A stretch of 60,170 nt of DNA from Muribaculaceae bacterium (lineage in GTDB: Bacteria > Bacteroidota > Bacteroidia > Bacteroidales > Muribaculaceae). Each line of letters opens with the position of its first letter. Position 1 is the stretch's first letter. The position numbers and the translations under genes are program-made. Shown here one piece after another: positions 41,264-50,675 of this stretch. The notes beneath the pieces are model-generated. The model was not told where the DNA came from. It did no database searches and was given only the letters and a program-made list of their open reading frames with translations. The DNA lies in assembly GCA_017935045.1 (NCBI GenBank), contig JAGBIJ010000049.1, positions 1-60,170 of the forward strand. Reading direction: 5' to 3'.

Positions 41264-41887
41264 TCAGCGTCCGTTGTCGTTAAGATAGCGTTCTACAAAC
41301 GCCGCAAACTCCTGTACCTCCACACTGTCGGGGTTCCACTGAAGCTCATTGAAGATGTAGTCGTTTACCTCATCCATGTCCTCCATGGTCTCGATCAGAG
41401 CCAGCGCATCGCGGAAATCCATGTCATTGTTGCCAAAGAGCTCGCGGCGGAAACGAAACTTGTCGTTGACTGTCATATACTTCGACAATGATTTTCTTGC
41501 GAAGTCAGCCCGGCTTACAGGCTCAGGCTCAGATATATCTTCTGCCGGTTCAGCCTCAGTGGCGTGCTCCTCGAAGATTGAGGCATCAGTCTCGTCATGA
41601 ATCTCCGGCGTCTCTATGGCGGGCAGCACCTCGTCCACAAACACCTTTTCCACATCTTCATGCTCCTGGACCGCTACGACGGCTTCATCCGCAGCAGCAT
41701 CTTCCGATACCTCTGCGGCAGGCATATCCAAAGCGGCAGCCAGATCGGCCACTACATAACATTTCCTCACAGCCAGCTCAGCTACAGCCTGCCGGTGGCC
41801 GGCATCACGGCGCAGAGCCAGTTCCACCAATCCTTCGGCTTCATACAGGCTATTGAGTATCTCGCGTAATTTTTCTTCCATAACCAT
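41264..41887 (-). CDS. Hypothetical acidic protein
   Basis: A 207-aa cytoplasmic protein with no recognised function. The N-terminal helices (EEKLREILNSLYEAEGLVEL) and the C-terminal part (KYMTVNDKFRFRRELFGNND, EVQEFAAFVERYLND) are well ordered; between them is an acidic, Ala/Val/Glu-rich linker of about 70 residues. The C-terminal block is of a kind seen next to rsmI in Bacteroidales. It is 9 nt from the upstream peptidase gene and 3 nt from rsmI. Confidence 0.75.
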   Translation of the reverse strand: MVMEEKLREILNSLYEAEGLVELALRRDAGHRQAVAELAVRKCYVVADLAAALDMPAAEVSEDAAADEAVVAVQEHEDVEKVFVDEVLPAIETPEIHDETDASIFEEHATEAEPAEDISEPEPVSRADFARKSLSKYMTVNDKFRFRRELFGNNDMDFRDALALIETMEDMDEVNDYIFNELQWNPDSVEVQEFAAFVERYLNDNGR

Positions 41888-41896
41888 TCTTGTTTA

Positions 41897-43102
41897 TCAG
41901 CGCCTGAAGGTGTCGAGCAACATCTTCTCAGCACGTTTGCGTACGTTTGCACGCACGCCAGGAAAATCATTTATCATAATTACCACCACATGTGTGGGGG
42001 CGTAATTGTCATCAAGCAGATAGCCGGCATAACACTGGACACCATTCATAGAGCCGGTCTTCATAGCGATATATCCCTCCAGCTCCGTGCCTTTGAGAAA
42101 CGATGCGAGCGTGCCCTCCATACCGGCCAAAGGAAAAAACGACACAAAGTCCACATTGTACGCCATCTTGGCGAGGACATCGGCCAGGAAGCGGGCTGTA
42201 AGACGGTTCTGACGCGAAAGGCCGGAGCCGTCGACTATCCATACGCCGGCCATGTCGGCGCCTTTGTACTTCCAGGTGTCCATCTCTATTTCCGCGCCGG
42301 CCTTTGTGTCGCCCGGCTTGCCGCTGAGCAGCGCGAGAGTACGCAGAAACGCCTCGGCATAGAGATTGTCACTGCGCTTCATGCAAGAGCGCATGATGTC
42401 GTCGATAGGCGGCGACAGATGGTCAAGTATAGGCTTGCCGCGGTCGGTATCCTCGTCATAATCGCCGTCGGCTACTGTTATGCCCTTGGCAGCGAGAGCC
42501 GAAGTCAGCTGTCTGACAAACGAGGCCTGCGGATTGTAGACAGCCTTCTTGCCGCTCGCGTTACGCTGATAATTGAATCCGTGACAACCGGTGCCATAGT
42601 AAGTGGAAAGGTCTCCTTTTGACCATGACGGAGGTGTGGCGGGCTCAGTAAAGATACTGCTGTCCACAATTATTCTGCCGCCGATGGCAGACACTTTGCG
42701 TTTGCGCAAAACCTCGCATATCTCGGATATTATGTCGGTGCCTTTGGGTTCTACATTGGCGCCCAGCGAGGGGTCTCCGCCCCCCTCCACCAGCAGATTG
42801 CCCTCCAGTATTCCGTCTTTTATCGGCCCGCATGCATAAACTTTTGTATGATAGCGGAATTTCACGCCGCTTTTTTCCACCGTGGAAGCTATAGTGACGG
42901 CTTTGGTAACCGATGCCGGAAGCAGAGGAGCGTTTTCATTGTGAGAGTCCACGACCTTGCCGTTATTCAGATCTACAATCAGTACCGCGCATCTGTCTGA
43001 CCGCAGATCGGCTGATGCGGCGAACTCCGCTGCCGGCGACTGGGCAAACAGCGCGAGGGCGATTGCAAGAAATATAATCAGGAAGGTAAATCTATTTTTC
43101 AT
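41897..43102 (-). CDS. dacB: D-alanyl-D-alanine carboxypeptidase/endopeptidase (PBP4, S13)
   Basis: A 401-aa periplasmic penicillin-binding protein of family S13. It has a signal peptide (FLIIFLAIALALFAQSPA) and the three active-site motifs: SVTK with the nucleophile Ser (in LPASVTKAVTIAS), SDN (KRSDNLYAEAF) and KTG (MKTGSMNGVQ). It trims or cuts peptidoglycan cross-links. It leads the operon with the acidic protein and rsmI from a promoter at 43126-43133. Confidence 0.92.
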   Translation of the reverse strand: MKNRFTFLIIFLAIALALFAQSPAAEFAASADLRSDRCAVLIVDLNNGKVVDSHNENAPLLPASVTKAVTIASTVEKSGVKFRYHTKVYACGPIKDGILEGNLLVEGGGDPSLGANVEPKGTDIISEICEVLRKRKVSAIGGRIIVDSSIFTEPATPPSWSKGDLSTYYGTGCHGFNYQRNASGKKAVYNPQASFVRQLTSALAAKGITVADGDYDEDTDRGKPILDHLSPPIDDIMRSCMKRSDNLYAEAFLRTLALLSGKPGDTKAGAEIEMDTWKYKGADMAGVWIVDGSGLSRQNRLTARFLADVLAKMAYNVDFVSFFPLAGMEGTLASFLKGTELEGYIAMKTGSMNGVQCYAGYLLDDNYAPTHVVVIMINDFPGVRANVRKRAEKMLLDTFRR

Positions 43103-43125
43103 CTGATAGCAGGGTTACAAGTCAC

Positions 43126-43133
43126 AAAGGTAA
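43126..43133 (-). promoter_or_regulatory. Promoter of the dacB operon
   Basis: TACCTTTG on the minus strand is the -7 element, 24 nt before the dacB start. Confidence 0.55.
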
Positions 43134-43173
43134 TACTTTTTACTGACATTTCCGAAAAATTCGCCACGCAGGC

Positions 43174-43204
43174 TTGCCTGTTAAACAATTTTTTTGTAAT
43201 TTTG
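43174..43204 (+). promoter_or_regulatory. Promoter of the permease/tdk operon
   Basis: TTG at 43174-43176 and TAATTTTG at 43197-43204 are 20 nt apart, with a leader of about 40 nt. It is divergent from the dacB promoter. Confidence 0.65.
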
Positions 43205-43249
43205 ACATCGTTATACACTTGTTCTCTCCATCTAATCAACTAACTTATA

Positions 43250-44395
43250 ATGACATACCCGCGACGCCCTTATACATTCGACCGAGTGGTACGCATACTT
43301 TTCTCCGTGCTGGCGATTTTGGGGATTCTATATGTCCTGAATCTCCTCAAAGGCGTGTTGCTGCCGTTTCTTGTAGCCTGCCTCATAGCCTATACGCTTG
43401 AGCCGGTCGTGAAATGGAACATGAAGATACTGCATCTGCGCAACCGCTTTGTGCCGGTCATCCTGACACTGCTGGAGTTTACGGCCGCAGTGTCCACTCT
43501 GGCCTTTATACTCGTACCCTACATCGCTGCGGAATGTGAGGAGATGGGCGTATTGCTCCGGCGTTACGCCTCGACTACTATCACGACTCCGTACCTGCCT
43601 TCCGAAATCCATGAGTTTCTGCGCGAGAACCTGGATGTCAACTCTTTTACCGAAATTATGAGCCGAGACGAATGGAAAGACCTGATAAAGCAGGCCATAT
43701 CGTCGTCATGGTCATTCCTCAGCTCCGGTCTCAGCTTCATAATCGGACTGTTCAGCTGGATCATAGTCTTTTTATACGTCATATTCATAATGATCGACTA
43801 TGAGAAACTGATGCTTTCGTTCCGTCAGCTCGTCCCGCAGACCCACCGCCGTCAGGTGCTCGGAGTCTTCCGCGACGTGCGCAACGCCATGAACTGCTAC
43901 TTCCGCGGACAGGCGCTGATAGCGGCCATCGTGGGTCTGCTGTTCGCCTTGGGATTCTGGATCGTCGGGCTGCCCATGGGCGTACTGCTCGGACTGGCCA
44001 TCGGCGTGATGAATCTGGTGCCGTACCTGCAACTTATCTCGCTGCCCGTCACGGCGGTGCTGTGCCTGGTGGCATCGGTCGACGGCGCCACTGACTTCTG
44101 GACCATCTTCTGGGAAAGCATGGCCGTCTACGTCGTCGTGCAGTGCATCCAGGATCTGTTTCTTACCCCGCGCATCATGGGCAAAGCCATGGGACTGAAT
44201 CCGGCAATCATTCTCCTGTCACTCTCGATATGGGGATGCCTGCTCGGTTTCCTCGGCCTTATCATAGCATTGCCTCTGACCACCCTGATACTCTCATATT
44301 ACGACCGCTTTGTCGTCCAGCCATACGTCAGACACAATGACCCTGACGACAAACCCAAGATACCGGCATCAACTCTCGACGCACCCTTCGACTGA
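43250..44395 (+). CDS. AI-2E family (PerM-type) membrane permease
   Basis: A 381-aa polytopic inner-membrane protein of the AI-2E/PerM family. Features are the first helices (ILFSVLAILGILYVLNLL), the periplasmic domain, and the C-terminal helices with the conserved VPYLQLISLPVT and LFLTPRIMGKAMGLNPAIIL segments. Members transport varied small molecules or ions; a link to autoinducer-2 is not general, so the substrate is unknown. It is the first gene of a plus-strand operon, with tdk 13 nt downstream. Confidence 0.85.
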   Translation: MTYPRRPYTFDRVVRILFSVLAILGILYVLNLLKGVLLPFLVACLIAYTLEPVVKWNMKILHLRNRFVPVILTLLEFTAAVSTLAFILVPYIAAECEEMGVLLRRYASTTITTPYLPSEIHEFLRENLDVNSFTEIMSRDEWKDLIKQAISSSWSFLSSGLSFIIGLFSWIIVFLYVIFIMIDYEKLMLSFRQLVPQTHRRQVLGVFRDVRNAMNCYFRGQALIAAIVGLLFALGFWIVGLPMGVLLGLAIGVMNLVPYLQLISLPVTAVLCLVASVDGATDFWTIFWESMAVYVVVQCIQDLFLTPRIMGKAMGLNPAIILLSLSIWGCLLGFLGLIIALPLTTLILSYYDRFVVQPYVRHNDPDDKPKIPASTLDAPFD

Positions 44396-44408
44396 CTAAA
44401 CAATCGGC

Positions 44409-45044
44409 ATGAAACGAATCGGCAAACTATATTTCCGCTATGGCACCATGGGGTCGGCAAAGACAGCCATGCTGCTTACTCAGGCATATAATTTTGAGGA
44501 ACGGCAGATGGACTATCTCTGCTTCAAGCCCGTAATCGACACCCGCGAACAGAAAAACGTGATCCGCTCCCGCATAGGCATAGAGCGCGAGTGCCGCTGG
44601 ATATACAATGACACCAACCTGTACGAATACATGCGTCAGATATTCGAGCAGACTCTCTCGCTCCCCTCATGGCTGCTGATAGACGAAGCTCAGTTCCTGA
44701 CGCCGGAACAGGTGGATCAGCTGGCCCGGGTCGTCGACGACTTCGGGTGTAACGTGATGTGCTACGGACTGCGTACCGATTTCCGCACAAAGCTTTTTCC
44801 CGGTTCCATGCGCCTGTTTGAGATTGCCGACAGCATCGAGGAGATAAAAAGCACCTGCTCGTGCGGACGCAAAACCATAGTCAACGCCCGCATAGACTCA
44901 GCCGGCAACATCATAACCCAGGGAGAGCAGGTGGAAATCGGCGGCAACGACAAATACATGGCTGTATGCCGCAAATGCTGGACCAACAAACGCATAGAGA
45001 AAGCCCGGAGCAACACTCTCCCCTTCCATGAAGGCGAAATCTGA
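44409..45044 (+). CDS. tdk: Thymidine kinase
   Basis: A 211-aa type II thymidine kinase of the pyrimidine salvage pathway, which phosphorylates thymidine to dTMP with ATP. The P-loop region reads FRYGTMGSAKTAML; here Gly-Ser-Ala-Lys-Thr corresponds to the usual GSGKS/T type. Walker B is LLIDEAQFL. The lid/zinc region has the pairs CSCGRK and CRKC. The start at 44409 gives the usual length. Confidence 0.93.
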   Translation: MKRIGKLYFRYGTMGSAKTAMLLTQAYNFEERQMDYLCFKPVIDTREQKNVIRSRIGIERECRWIYNDTNLYEYMRQIFEQTLSLPSWLLIDEAQFLTPEQVDQLARVVDDFGCNVMCYGLRTDFRTKLFPGSMRLFEIADSIEEIKSTCSCGRKTIVNARIDSAGNIITQGEQVEIGGNDKYMAVCRKCWTNKRIEKARSNTLPFHEGEI

Positions 45045-45078
45045 TTGAAATCACAAGACAAATAAACTACACTATACC

Positions 45079-46371
45079 ATGTTAGACAAAGACTCAAGAG
45101 AAGAAATCATAGCCCTGATGCAGCGCGAGGTAGTACCTGCCATGGGCTGTACCGAACCGGCAGCCGTGGCTCTGGCCGTAGCCCGCGCCACCGAGCTGCT
45201 TGACCATAAGCCTGACCGCATCCGGGTAGGCCTGAGCGCCAACGTGCTGAAGAACGCCATGGGCGTCGGAATACCCGGCACCGGCATGATAGGTCTGCCC
45301 ATAGCCATAGCGCTCGGCGCGCTGATAGGCAAGAGTGAATATCAGCTCGAGGTACTGAAAGATGTCACGCCCGAAGCGGTAGAAAAAGCAAAAGCATATA
45401 TCAACGAAGGCCACATTGACATATATCTTGACGAATACGCGCCGGTGGTACTCTACATCGATGTCACGGTCAGCGATACCGAGGGTATGACGGCCAACGC
45501 CGTGATAGCCGGAAGTCACACCCACTTCTCGCGCCTCATAGCCCGCGACGGTGTAATACTCGACACTCTGGCCGAAGACACAGCCGGAAAGACGACCTCC
45601 GCCACACAGGACCGGGAGCTGGACATGCACACCGTATGGGAGTTTGCCACCGAAAGTCCGGTCGAAGAATTGCGCTTCATTCTTGAGGCCAAGCGCCTAA
45701 ACAAAGCCGCCGCGCTCTCGGCGCTTGACGAAGGTTTCGGCCATTCGCTCGGCTATACCATCCGCACCAAAGGCGTGCGCTACTTCGGCGACACCCCGCT
45801 GGAACGAATGATGACATATACCTCCGCAGCATGCGACGCACGCATGGCCGGAGCCGTGATACCGGTAATGTCCAATTCCGGCTCCGGCAACCAGGGCATA
45901 ACCGCCACGATGCCTGTAGTCAGCTTCGCAGAAGACTCCGGCGCCAGCGAAGAACAGCTTATACGCGCCCTTACGCTTTCCCACCTGACCTCCATCTACA
46001 TCAAGCAGAGCCTCGGACGCCTGTCGGCACTGTGCGGATGCGTCGTGGCTTCGACCGCGGCGTCCAGCGGCCTGGTATACCTGATGGGCGGCGACTACGG
46101 CAACGTGTGTGCCGCCATCAAGAATATGATAGCCAATCTTACGGGTATGCTCTGCGATGGAGCCAAGCCATCATGCTCCATGAAGATAGCCAGCGGCGTA
46201 AGCACCGCAATGATGAGCGCGCTGCTCGCCATGAACGGACGCTGCGTGACCTCATCCGAAGGCATCGTGGACGACGACGTGGATGCCACCATCCATAATC
46301 TGACCTCCATCGGACGCGACGCCATGAAGGAGACCGACCGCCTGGTTCTCCGCATTATGACCTCAAAGTAA
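45079..46371 (+). CDS. L-cysteine desulfidase family protein (UPF0597)
   Basis: A 430-aa protein of the UPF0597/CdsB-YhaM family, related to the serine-dehydratase alpha subunit. Conserved features are MGCTEPAAVALAVARATELL near the N-terminus, VMSNSGSGNQGITATMPVV and later cysteines in ALCGCVVAST and GMLCDGAKPSCSMKI that can hold a [4Fe-4S] cluster. Characterised members split L-cysteine into pyruvate, ammonia and sulfide. It is the last gene of the operon with the permease and tdk and ends at a bidirectional terminator. Confidence 0.88.
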   Translation: MLDKDSREEIIALMQREVVPAMGCTEPAAVALAVARATELLDHKPDRIRVGLSANVLKNAMGVGIPGTGMIGLPIAIALGALIGKSEYQLEVLKDVTPEAVEKAKAYINEGHIDIYLDEYAPVVLYIDVTVSDTEGMTANAVIAGSHTHFSRLIARDGVILDTLAEDTAGKTTSATQDRELDMHTVWEFATESPVEELRFILEAKRLNKAAALSALDEGFGHSLGYTIRTKGVRYFGDTPLERMMTYTSAACDARMAGAVIPVMSNSGSGNQGITATMPVVSFAEDSGASEEQLIRALTLSHLTSIYIKQSLGRLSALCGCVVASTAASSGLVYLMGGDYGNVCAAIKNMIANLTGMLCDGAKPSCSMKIASGVSTAMMSALLAMNGRCVTSSEGIVDDDVDATIHNLTSIGRDAMKETDRLVLRIMTSK

Positions 46372-46422
46372 CTGCCGAAATATAATTTTTATAAATCGTA
46401 TAAAATTTATAAATCTTACCGC

Positions 46423-46464
46423 AAAAAGAGAGCGCCCCGGTTTTTGCCGGCACGCTCTCTTTTT
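46423..46464. terminator. Bidirectional terminator
   Basis: AAAAGAGAGCG pairs with CGCTCTCTTTT around an inner CCGG-TTTTTG-CCGG hairpin, between convergent genes. Confidence 0.85.
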
Positions 46465-46477
46465 CTGTCAGCGCTTA

Positions 46478-48889
46478 TCAGCGCAGGAACTTGACTATGG
46501 CGTTGCCCTCAGTCGTGCCTATGACGGCGATATAGTAGCCGGGCGCAAGGTCGGTCACATCTATCACGCTGCCATTGCCACCCAGAGCCTTGGCGCCGTC
46601 GAGGGTGTAGACAGTAACAGCGCTCTGTCCTTCGCAGCCCTCTATCAGCAGTTTGTCTCCCTGCACCTTGGCGGTCACGATCTTCGGCACATAGACCTCG
46701 CTGACGCCGGTGTCGGAATCGCCCAGGACAAAGAAAGCCGCGCCTTCCACCTGCTTGCCGCCGGCAAACAGGACTATAGCGTAGGTCTGCCCTATCTGGC
46801 CGCCGGTAAAGGCTGCTTTCATCTTAAATGACTGCGATTCGCCGGCACCCAGGAAGCAGTCTACAGAGCCGACATTAGCCAGCGCGGCTCCGCCGGCGGC
46901 AGGAAAAATAAAGGCGTTGACGCTACCTGCATAATAGCCGGACTTGCAGCTCAGCACACCCTCCAATACGATATTGTCATACGGTACAGTGGGCTCGGCC
47001 GCTTCGTTGCCGCTCGTCACGCGCATATCGGCTGCAAGCTCGGCCGCCTCGGAAGGAGCCGATGTGATTCTTACCTCGACAGGCTCGCTCACAATCTGTC
47101 CCGCCGTATTGACAAACAGGAAATAGTAATCGCCGTCAGCAGGCTTCTCCGTAAACTTCGACACATAGTCGAGCGACATGCTCTCGCCGCCGAGCAAATC
47201 TATTGAAGCGACATCCGCCTGTGCTATCACGTTGTACTGCCCGTCTATCAGCACACCTCCCACGAAACCCAGATATTCAGCGGTACCGTTGTTGGCAACA
47301 GTAGCCGTGACGCGGAACGGAGCGTCGGAATACATAGGCGAAACCAGCTTCACATCGCTCACTTCTATATTGGACTGCACCGGATCAGCCGTGAATTTCA
47401 GCATGTCACTGCTGCACTCTACGGTCACTGACTGCTGCGAGTCGATGCGTACGGGTATATCTACCCATTTTCCATCGGAGCAGAGGATAGCCGGCGTGAC
47501 CGTATAAGTGCCTTCGTCCGGGAAACCGGACGCGGCCACAGAGTATGATGTGGTAAAATAATTGGGCTGCAGCGATACCCTGGAAGTACCGGCCACATAT
47601 ATAGGCTCGCCGTGACCTGCGGTCAGCTTTACGCCTAAAGTGCCGTTGACGCTCACTATACTGCGGTTCAGAAATGCTGGCGACGAAAAACCTACTGTGC
47701 CGGCTTTGGTACAGCTTTCTGTAGTCGTGACGAAAGCGCCGTTACACAATATCTGGATGTAAGGCTGCGAATCTGCCTGCGGGCGGGTCATGCCGACCGT
47801 TATGCTCTGCTGCAGATTGAAGCCTCCGGTGCTTCCGCCTATGCCCTGAATCTCGGGATTGAGAGCCGATAGACGGAAATAGCCGTCGCTCATGCCTCCC
47901 CAGCCCCAGTTGATATGGAAATAGCGGTCAGACGAATAACCGTCGCAGACAAAGCAATGCCCGCCCTGGTTGCTCGCGCCCGAATAAATTACCGGACGCC
48001 CGGCGGCAAGCTCGCCATAGACTATATCTTCCCAGTCCAGCAGCTGATAATAGTTGCGCTCCAGATTGTGGGTAGCCTGGTCATAATTGAAATTTTCAAC
48101 GAGCGCCCGGGGTATGAGCGCCGATGACGCGCCACTCGATTGCAGGGAGTAAGTCATCTTCACGCTGTAGCCGCAATCCCTCATCAGGGTAGCCACGGCT
48201 TTGCGCTGGGCGGCAGCAGCATCGGAGCCATATTCGTCGAGCATGGATAACCAATCGTATGTGGATTGCGCAAGATTCAGGCTCAGGGTCTGGCCGTTGA
48301 ATGTGGCGGTGCCCGTGCCGGCGCCCTGGCCGGGCCACTGATGTACGTTCATGGCCTGCGCCATGGCTGTGGCTACGCAACCTGTGACGGCATGGTTATC
48401 GCCCTGCTGCGGACACAGGTCGTTGTAAGGAGCGTTCTGATTCCACAGAGTCTTGACTATAGGGGCTATAGCCTTTTTCTCGGCGGCTGCCCTGACAGGG
48501 ACTCTGACAGTACGGCCTGAACGCATCATCTCGATTTCGGCGGCATACGTATCGAGCCAGTAACGCAGAGCGGGAGGCAGCTCGGCAACGCTCTCCGCGC
48601 CGCAGTCGGCATAACCGAGTACCGGGGTGCATCCGCTTTCGGCGGGAGCCACAATCAGCCCCTTGCCATCAGCTCCGGTAAAGAGATACAACGCCGGCTC
48701 CGCAGCGGCTGTGCGGAGCGTGGAGACCAGCCTCATGCCAGAGGCATCGGCCACGGGGGGAGCCTTGACCATTCCCTTAGAGATATATGCGCGGGCGGCA
48801 TCACGCGCTTCACCAGGCGTCAGCTGCCGTGCCTGCACAGGAAGCGCTGCCAGCAGCATCAAGCCCATAATGCTGTAGAAATGTTTCAT
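46478..48889 (-). CDS. Secreted C10 family cysteine protease
   Basis: An 803-aa exported peptidase of the streptopain family (C10). It has a signal peptide (IMGLMLLAALPVQA) and a Spi-like propeptide (GEARDAARAYISKGM...). The catalytic domain begins at about residue 145 with LWNQNAPYNDLCPQ; the nucleophile is the Cys of VTGCVATAMAQAMN and the catalytic His is in GGHCFVCDGY; HINWGWGG follows. Then come several Ig/beta-sandwich modules and a C-terminal sorting-like end (VTVYTLDGAKALGG...APGYYIAVIG). Family members degrade host or food proteins; activation by cleavage of the propeptide is expected. Confidence 0.9.
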   Translation of the reverse strand: MKHFYSIMGLMLLAALPVQARQLTPGEARDAARAYISKGMVKAPPVADASGMRLVSTLRTAAAEPALYLFTGADGKGLIVAPAESGCTPVLGYADCGAESVAELPPALRYWLDTYAAEIEMMRSGRTVRVPVRAAAEKKAIAPIVKTLWNQNAPYNDLCPQQGDNHAVTGCVATAMAQAMNVHQWPGQGAGTGTATFNGQTLSLNLAQSTYDWLSMLDEYGSDAAAAQRKAVATLMRDCGYSVKMTYSLQSSGASSALIPRALVENFNYDQATHNLERNYYQLLDWEDIVYGELAAGRPVIYSGASNQGGHCFVCDGYSSDRYFHINWGWGGMSDGYFRLSALNPEIQGIGGSTGGFNLQQSITVGMTRPQADSQPYIQILCNGAFVTTTESCTKAGTVGFSSPAFLNRSIVSVNGTLGVKLTAGHGEPIYVAGTSRVSLQPNYFTTSYSVAASGFPDEGTYTVTPAILCSDGKWVDIPVRIDSQQSVTVECSSDMLKFTADPVQSNIEVSDVKLVSPMYSDAPFRVTATVANNGTAEYLGFVGGVLIDGQYNVIAQADVASIDLLGGESMSLDYVSKFTEKPADGDYYFLFVNTAGQIVSEPVEVRITSAPSEAAELAADMRVTSGNEAAEPTVPYDNIVLEGVLSCKSGYYAGSVNAFIFPAAGGAALANVGSVDCFLGAGESQSFKMKAAFTGGQIGQTYAIVLFAGGKQVEGAAFFVLGDSDTGVSEVYVPKIVTAKVQGDKLLIEGCEGQSAVTVYTLDGAKALGGNGSVIDVTDLAPGYYIAVIGTTEGNAIVKFLR

Positions 48890-48907
48890 ATAGTGGTATT
48901 TTAGATA

Positions 48908-49432
48908 TCATTTAAGAGTTCGGCAACCGGGCAGTCCCGCCCTTATCAAGCGGTTTACCGCCGCCGTATCGGACGCGGCCTCGGTCTGAGACATAGGAAG
49001 CGCCACAACCTGAGTTACCCGGCAGTCCGGACTGATATGGGAACGAAGCTCGGCCGGCGAGGGAGGAGCCGACAGTGCGCCATACTGCGCATAAGTGTAT
49101 GTAGTCAGCACCGTAGACGGCCCTACGCCCCGCCGGTCAAGATACCAGCTGTCTGCCAAAGGCAGCGGCTTCTGACTGTCATTCAGATCCGAAGGCGCCG
49201 GATAGGAAAGAATATCCCCCTTGGCGTCAAGGTTTATAGGCACAAGCTCGGCACAGGCGCCGCTCATCCGGTAAATGCGGGCCTGCGGAATCGCCCTCAC
49301 TGGGCCGCCTATTATCCGGTCTTCCACAGGCATACCGGTCTCCACCGGCGCCACGCTTTTGCGCGACGGCCCGCAGGCACTTATGCCGCAGGCCAAAACA
49401 GTCGTGAAAATCAATGCTAATCCAACTTTCAT
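48908..49432 (-). CDS. Hypothetical lipoprotein
   Basis: A 174-aa protein with a signal peptide and lipobox GISAC (Cys20). The mature part holds no domain I recognise; elements such as QARIYRMSGACAELVPINLD and ILSYPAPSDLNDSQKPLPLA suggest a small beta-rich fold. It lies between the C10 protease and the choloylglycine-hydrolase-like gene on the same strand, 18 nt before the former, so they may share a transcript. Function unknown. Confidence 0.7.
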   Translation of the reverse strand: MKVGLALIFTTVLACGISACGPSRKSVAPVETGMPVEDRIIGGPVRAIPQARIYRMSGACAELVPINLDAKGDILSYPAPSDLNDSQKPLPLADSWYLDRRGVGPSTVLTTYTYAQYGALSAPPSPAELRSHISPDCRVTQVVALPMSQTEAASDTAAVNRLIRAGLPGCRTLK

Positions 49433-49488
49433 TTACATACATTTAATAAATATCGCGTAATAAATATCGCGCGGAGCCGGAGCCGACA

Positions 49489-50538
49489 TCAGTACATCGG
49501 CTGGAACGGCTCGCTCTTTTTCAGATGGCTGTTGATTTCTCCCGTACATCGGGCTACTGCAGCCACCTCTAATTTCATAACGGGCGCACCCGGCTTAAGA
49601 TTGCATTTGTTCAGATCCACATAATATAGTCCCAGACTCGTGATAGGATGGAAATAATACCGCTTGTCCCTGATATTGGCAAAACTTATCCATTGCGTAG
49701 AGCTGACATTAGGCTCATCCTCCACAGTATAAGAGTATGGCACACAGGCTGTGCGCAGCACAGACTCCGTGATGCTTACAGCCAGGTCCGGATCGGCGGT
49801 CTTCTCGACATGGCGGATGTAATAATCGGCTCTGACGAACCTGTCCGGGCTTTTCACGGTACCGGGAAGCATGTCTTTGCCCTTTACCTTCTTCCAATAG
49901 TCGTTTATGGCCTGCATGGCGGGCCACTGCGGGTCATTGGTAAGCGTGCGTATGTCCTTGCCCTGATATATCTTGATGTCGCCGTTGTCAAACTCCAGAA
50001 TAGCGGTATTGCCGCCGGCGTCGGTTATGCCCCAATGCAGAGTCGATACCGTACCGCCGTCAAACGTAGCGCCGCTGATGTCGAAATCGTGCTTCTGCAG
50101 CGCAGCCACACACTCGTCGGTCGTGGCGAAATTGTCGAGCATCCAGGCCACGAATACAGCCAAAGACATAGGAGACCGGTCGGCGGTCTGCGGATTGCTG
50201 TAGACGGTACCCTTGCAGAAAAGGCCATTGACAGTCAGTCCCTTCTCATTCATTCCCTCGGTAATTCCGGCATCATAGCCGACGGCGTAGACCGCGCCGT
50301 ATTTCGAGACCCACTTCACGGAATTCTCCTGTACATTACCCTGCTTCGCCATCCCTGCGGGATATATATACACATTAGTAGGAATCGGTGTTTTCCAGTC
50401 AAGCGAGCGTCCTACCACATACAGGTCGCCGTCGCCTTCATACAGGACGCGGGTACAGGCGCCGGCTTCCGGCGACTGATGCAGCAGACACGGCGCCATC
50501 ATGGCCAGCGCCGCGATACATCTTGTGTTCATCTTCAT
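49489..50538 (-). CDS. Choloylglycine hydrolase / penicillin acylase family enzyme
   Basis: A 349-aa exported Ntn-hydrolase with linear-amide C-N hydrolase activity. After a signal peptide (CIAALAMMAPCLLHQS) the mature protein should begin with the nucleophile C28 (GACTRVLY). Further family residues are Arg and Asp of GRSLDW, Asn in TVNGLF, and STLHWGITDAGGNTAILEF. Such enzymes cleave bile-salt amides, penicillin V or N-acyl homoserine lactones; the sequence does not tell which. The export signal is typical of Bacteroidota members. Confidence 0.88.
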   Translation of the reverse strand: MKMNTRCIAALAMMAPCLLHQSPEAGACTRVLYEGDGDLYVVGRSLDWKTPIPTNVYIYPAGMAKQGNVQENSVKWVSKYGAVYAVGYDAGITEGMNEKGLTVNGLFCKGTVYSNPQTADRSPMSLAVFVAWMLDNFATTDECVAALQKHDFDISGATFDGGTVSTLHWGITDAGGNTAILEFDNGDIKIYQGKDIRTLTNDPQWPAMQAINDYWKKVKGKDMLPGTVKSPDRFVRADYYIRHVEKTADPDLAVSITESVLRTACVPYSYTVEDEPNVSSTQWISFANIRDKRYYFHPITSLGLYYVDLNKCNLKPGAPVMKLEVAAVARCTGEINSHLKKSEPFQPMY

Positions 50539-50645
50539 AGTTTCAAGTCCTTTAGAGTCCGCAGCCCATTGCTCCGGCCGTTGTTTAATATGCCTTTATA
50601 ACCAAGTTTTAAGGTTAAAAGTTTCGCAATTATGATATTTTTCAT

Positions 50646-50653
50646 TAACTTTG
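50646..50653 (+). promoter_or_regulatory. Promoter of the DUF4199/GT2 operon
   Basis: TAACTTTG is the -7 element, 23 nt before the start codon; the -33 region TTTCG at 50622-50626 is only a partial match. Confidence 0.55.
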
Positions 50654-50675
50654 CGAACTCAAACCCACTCTTGGC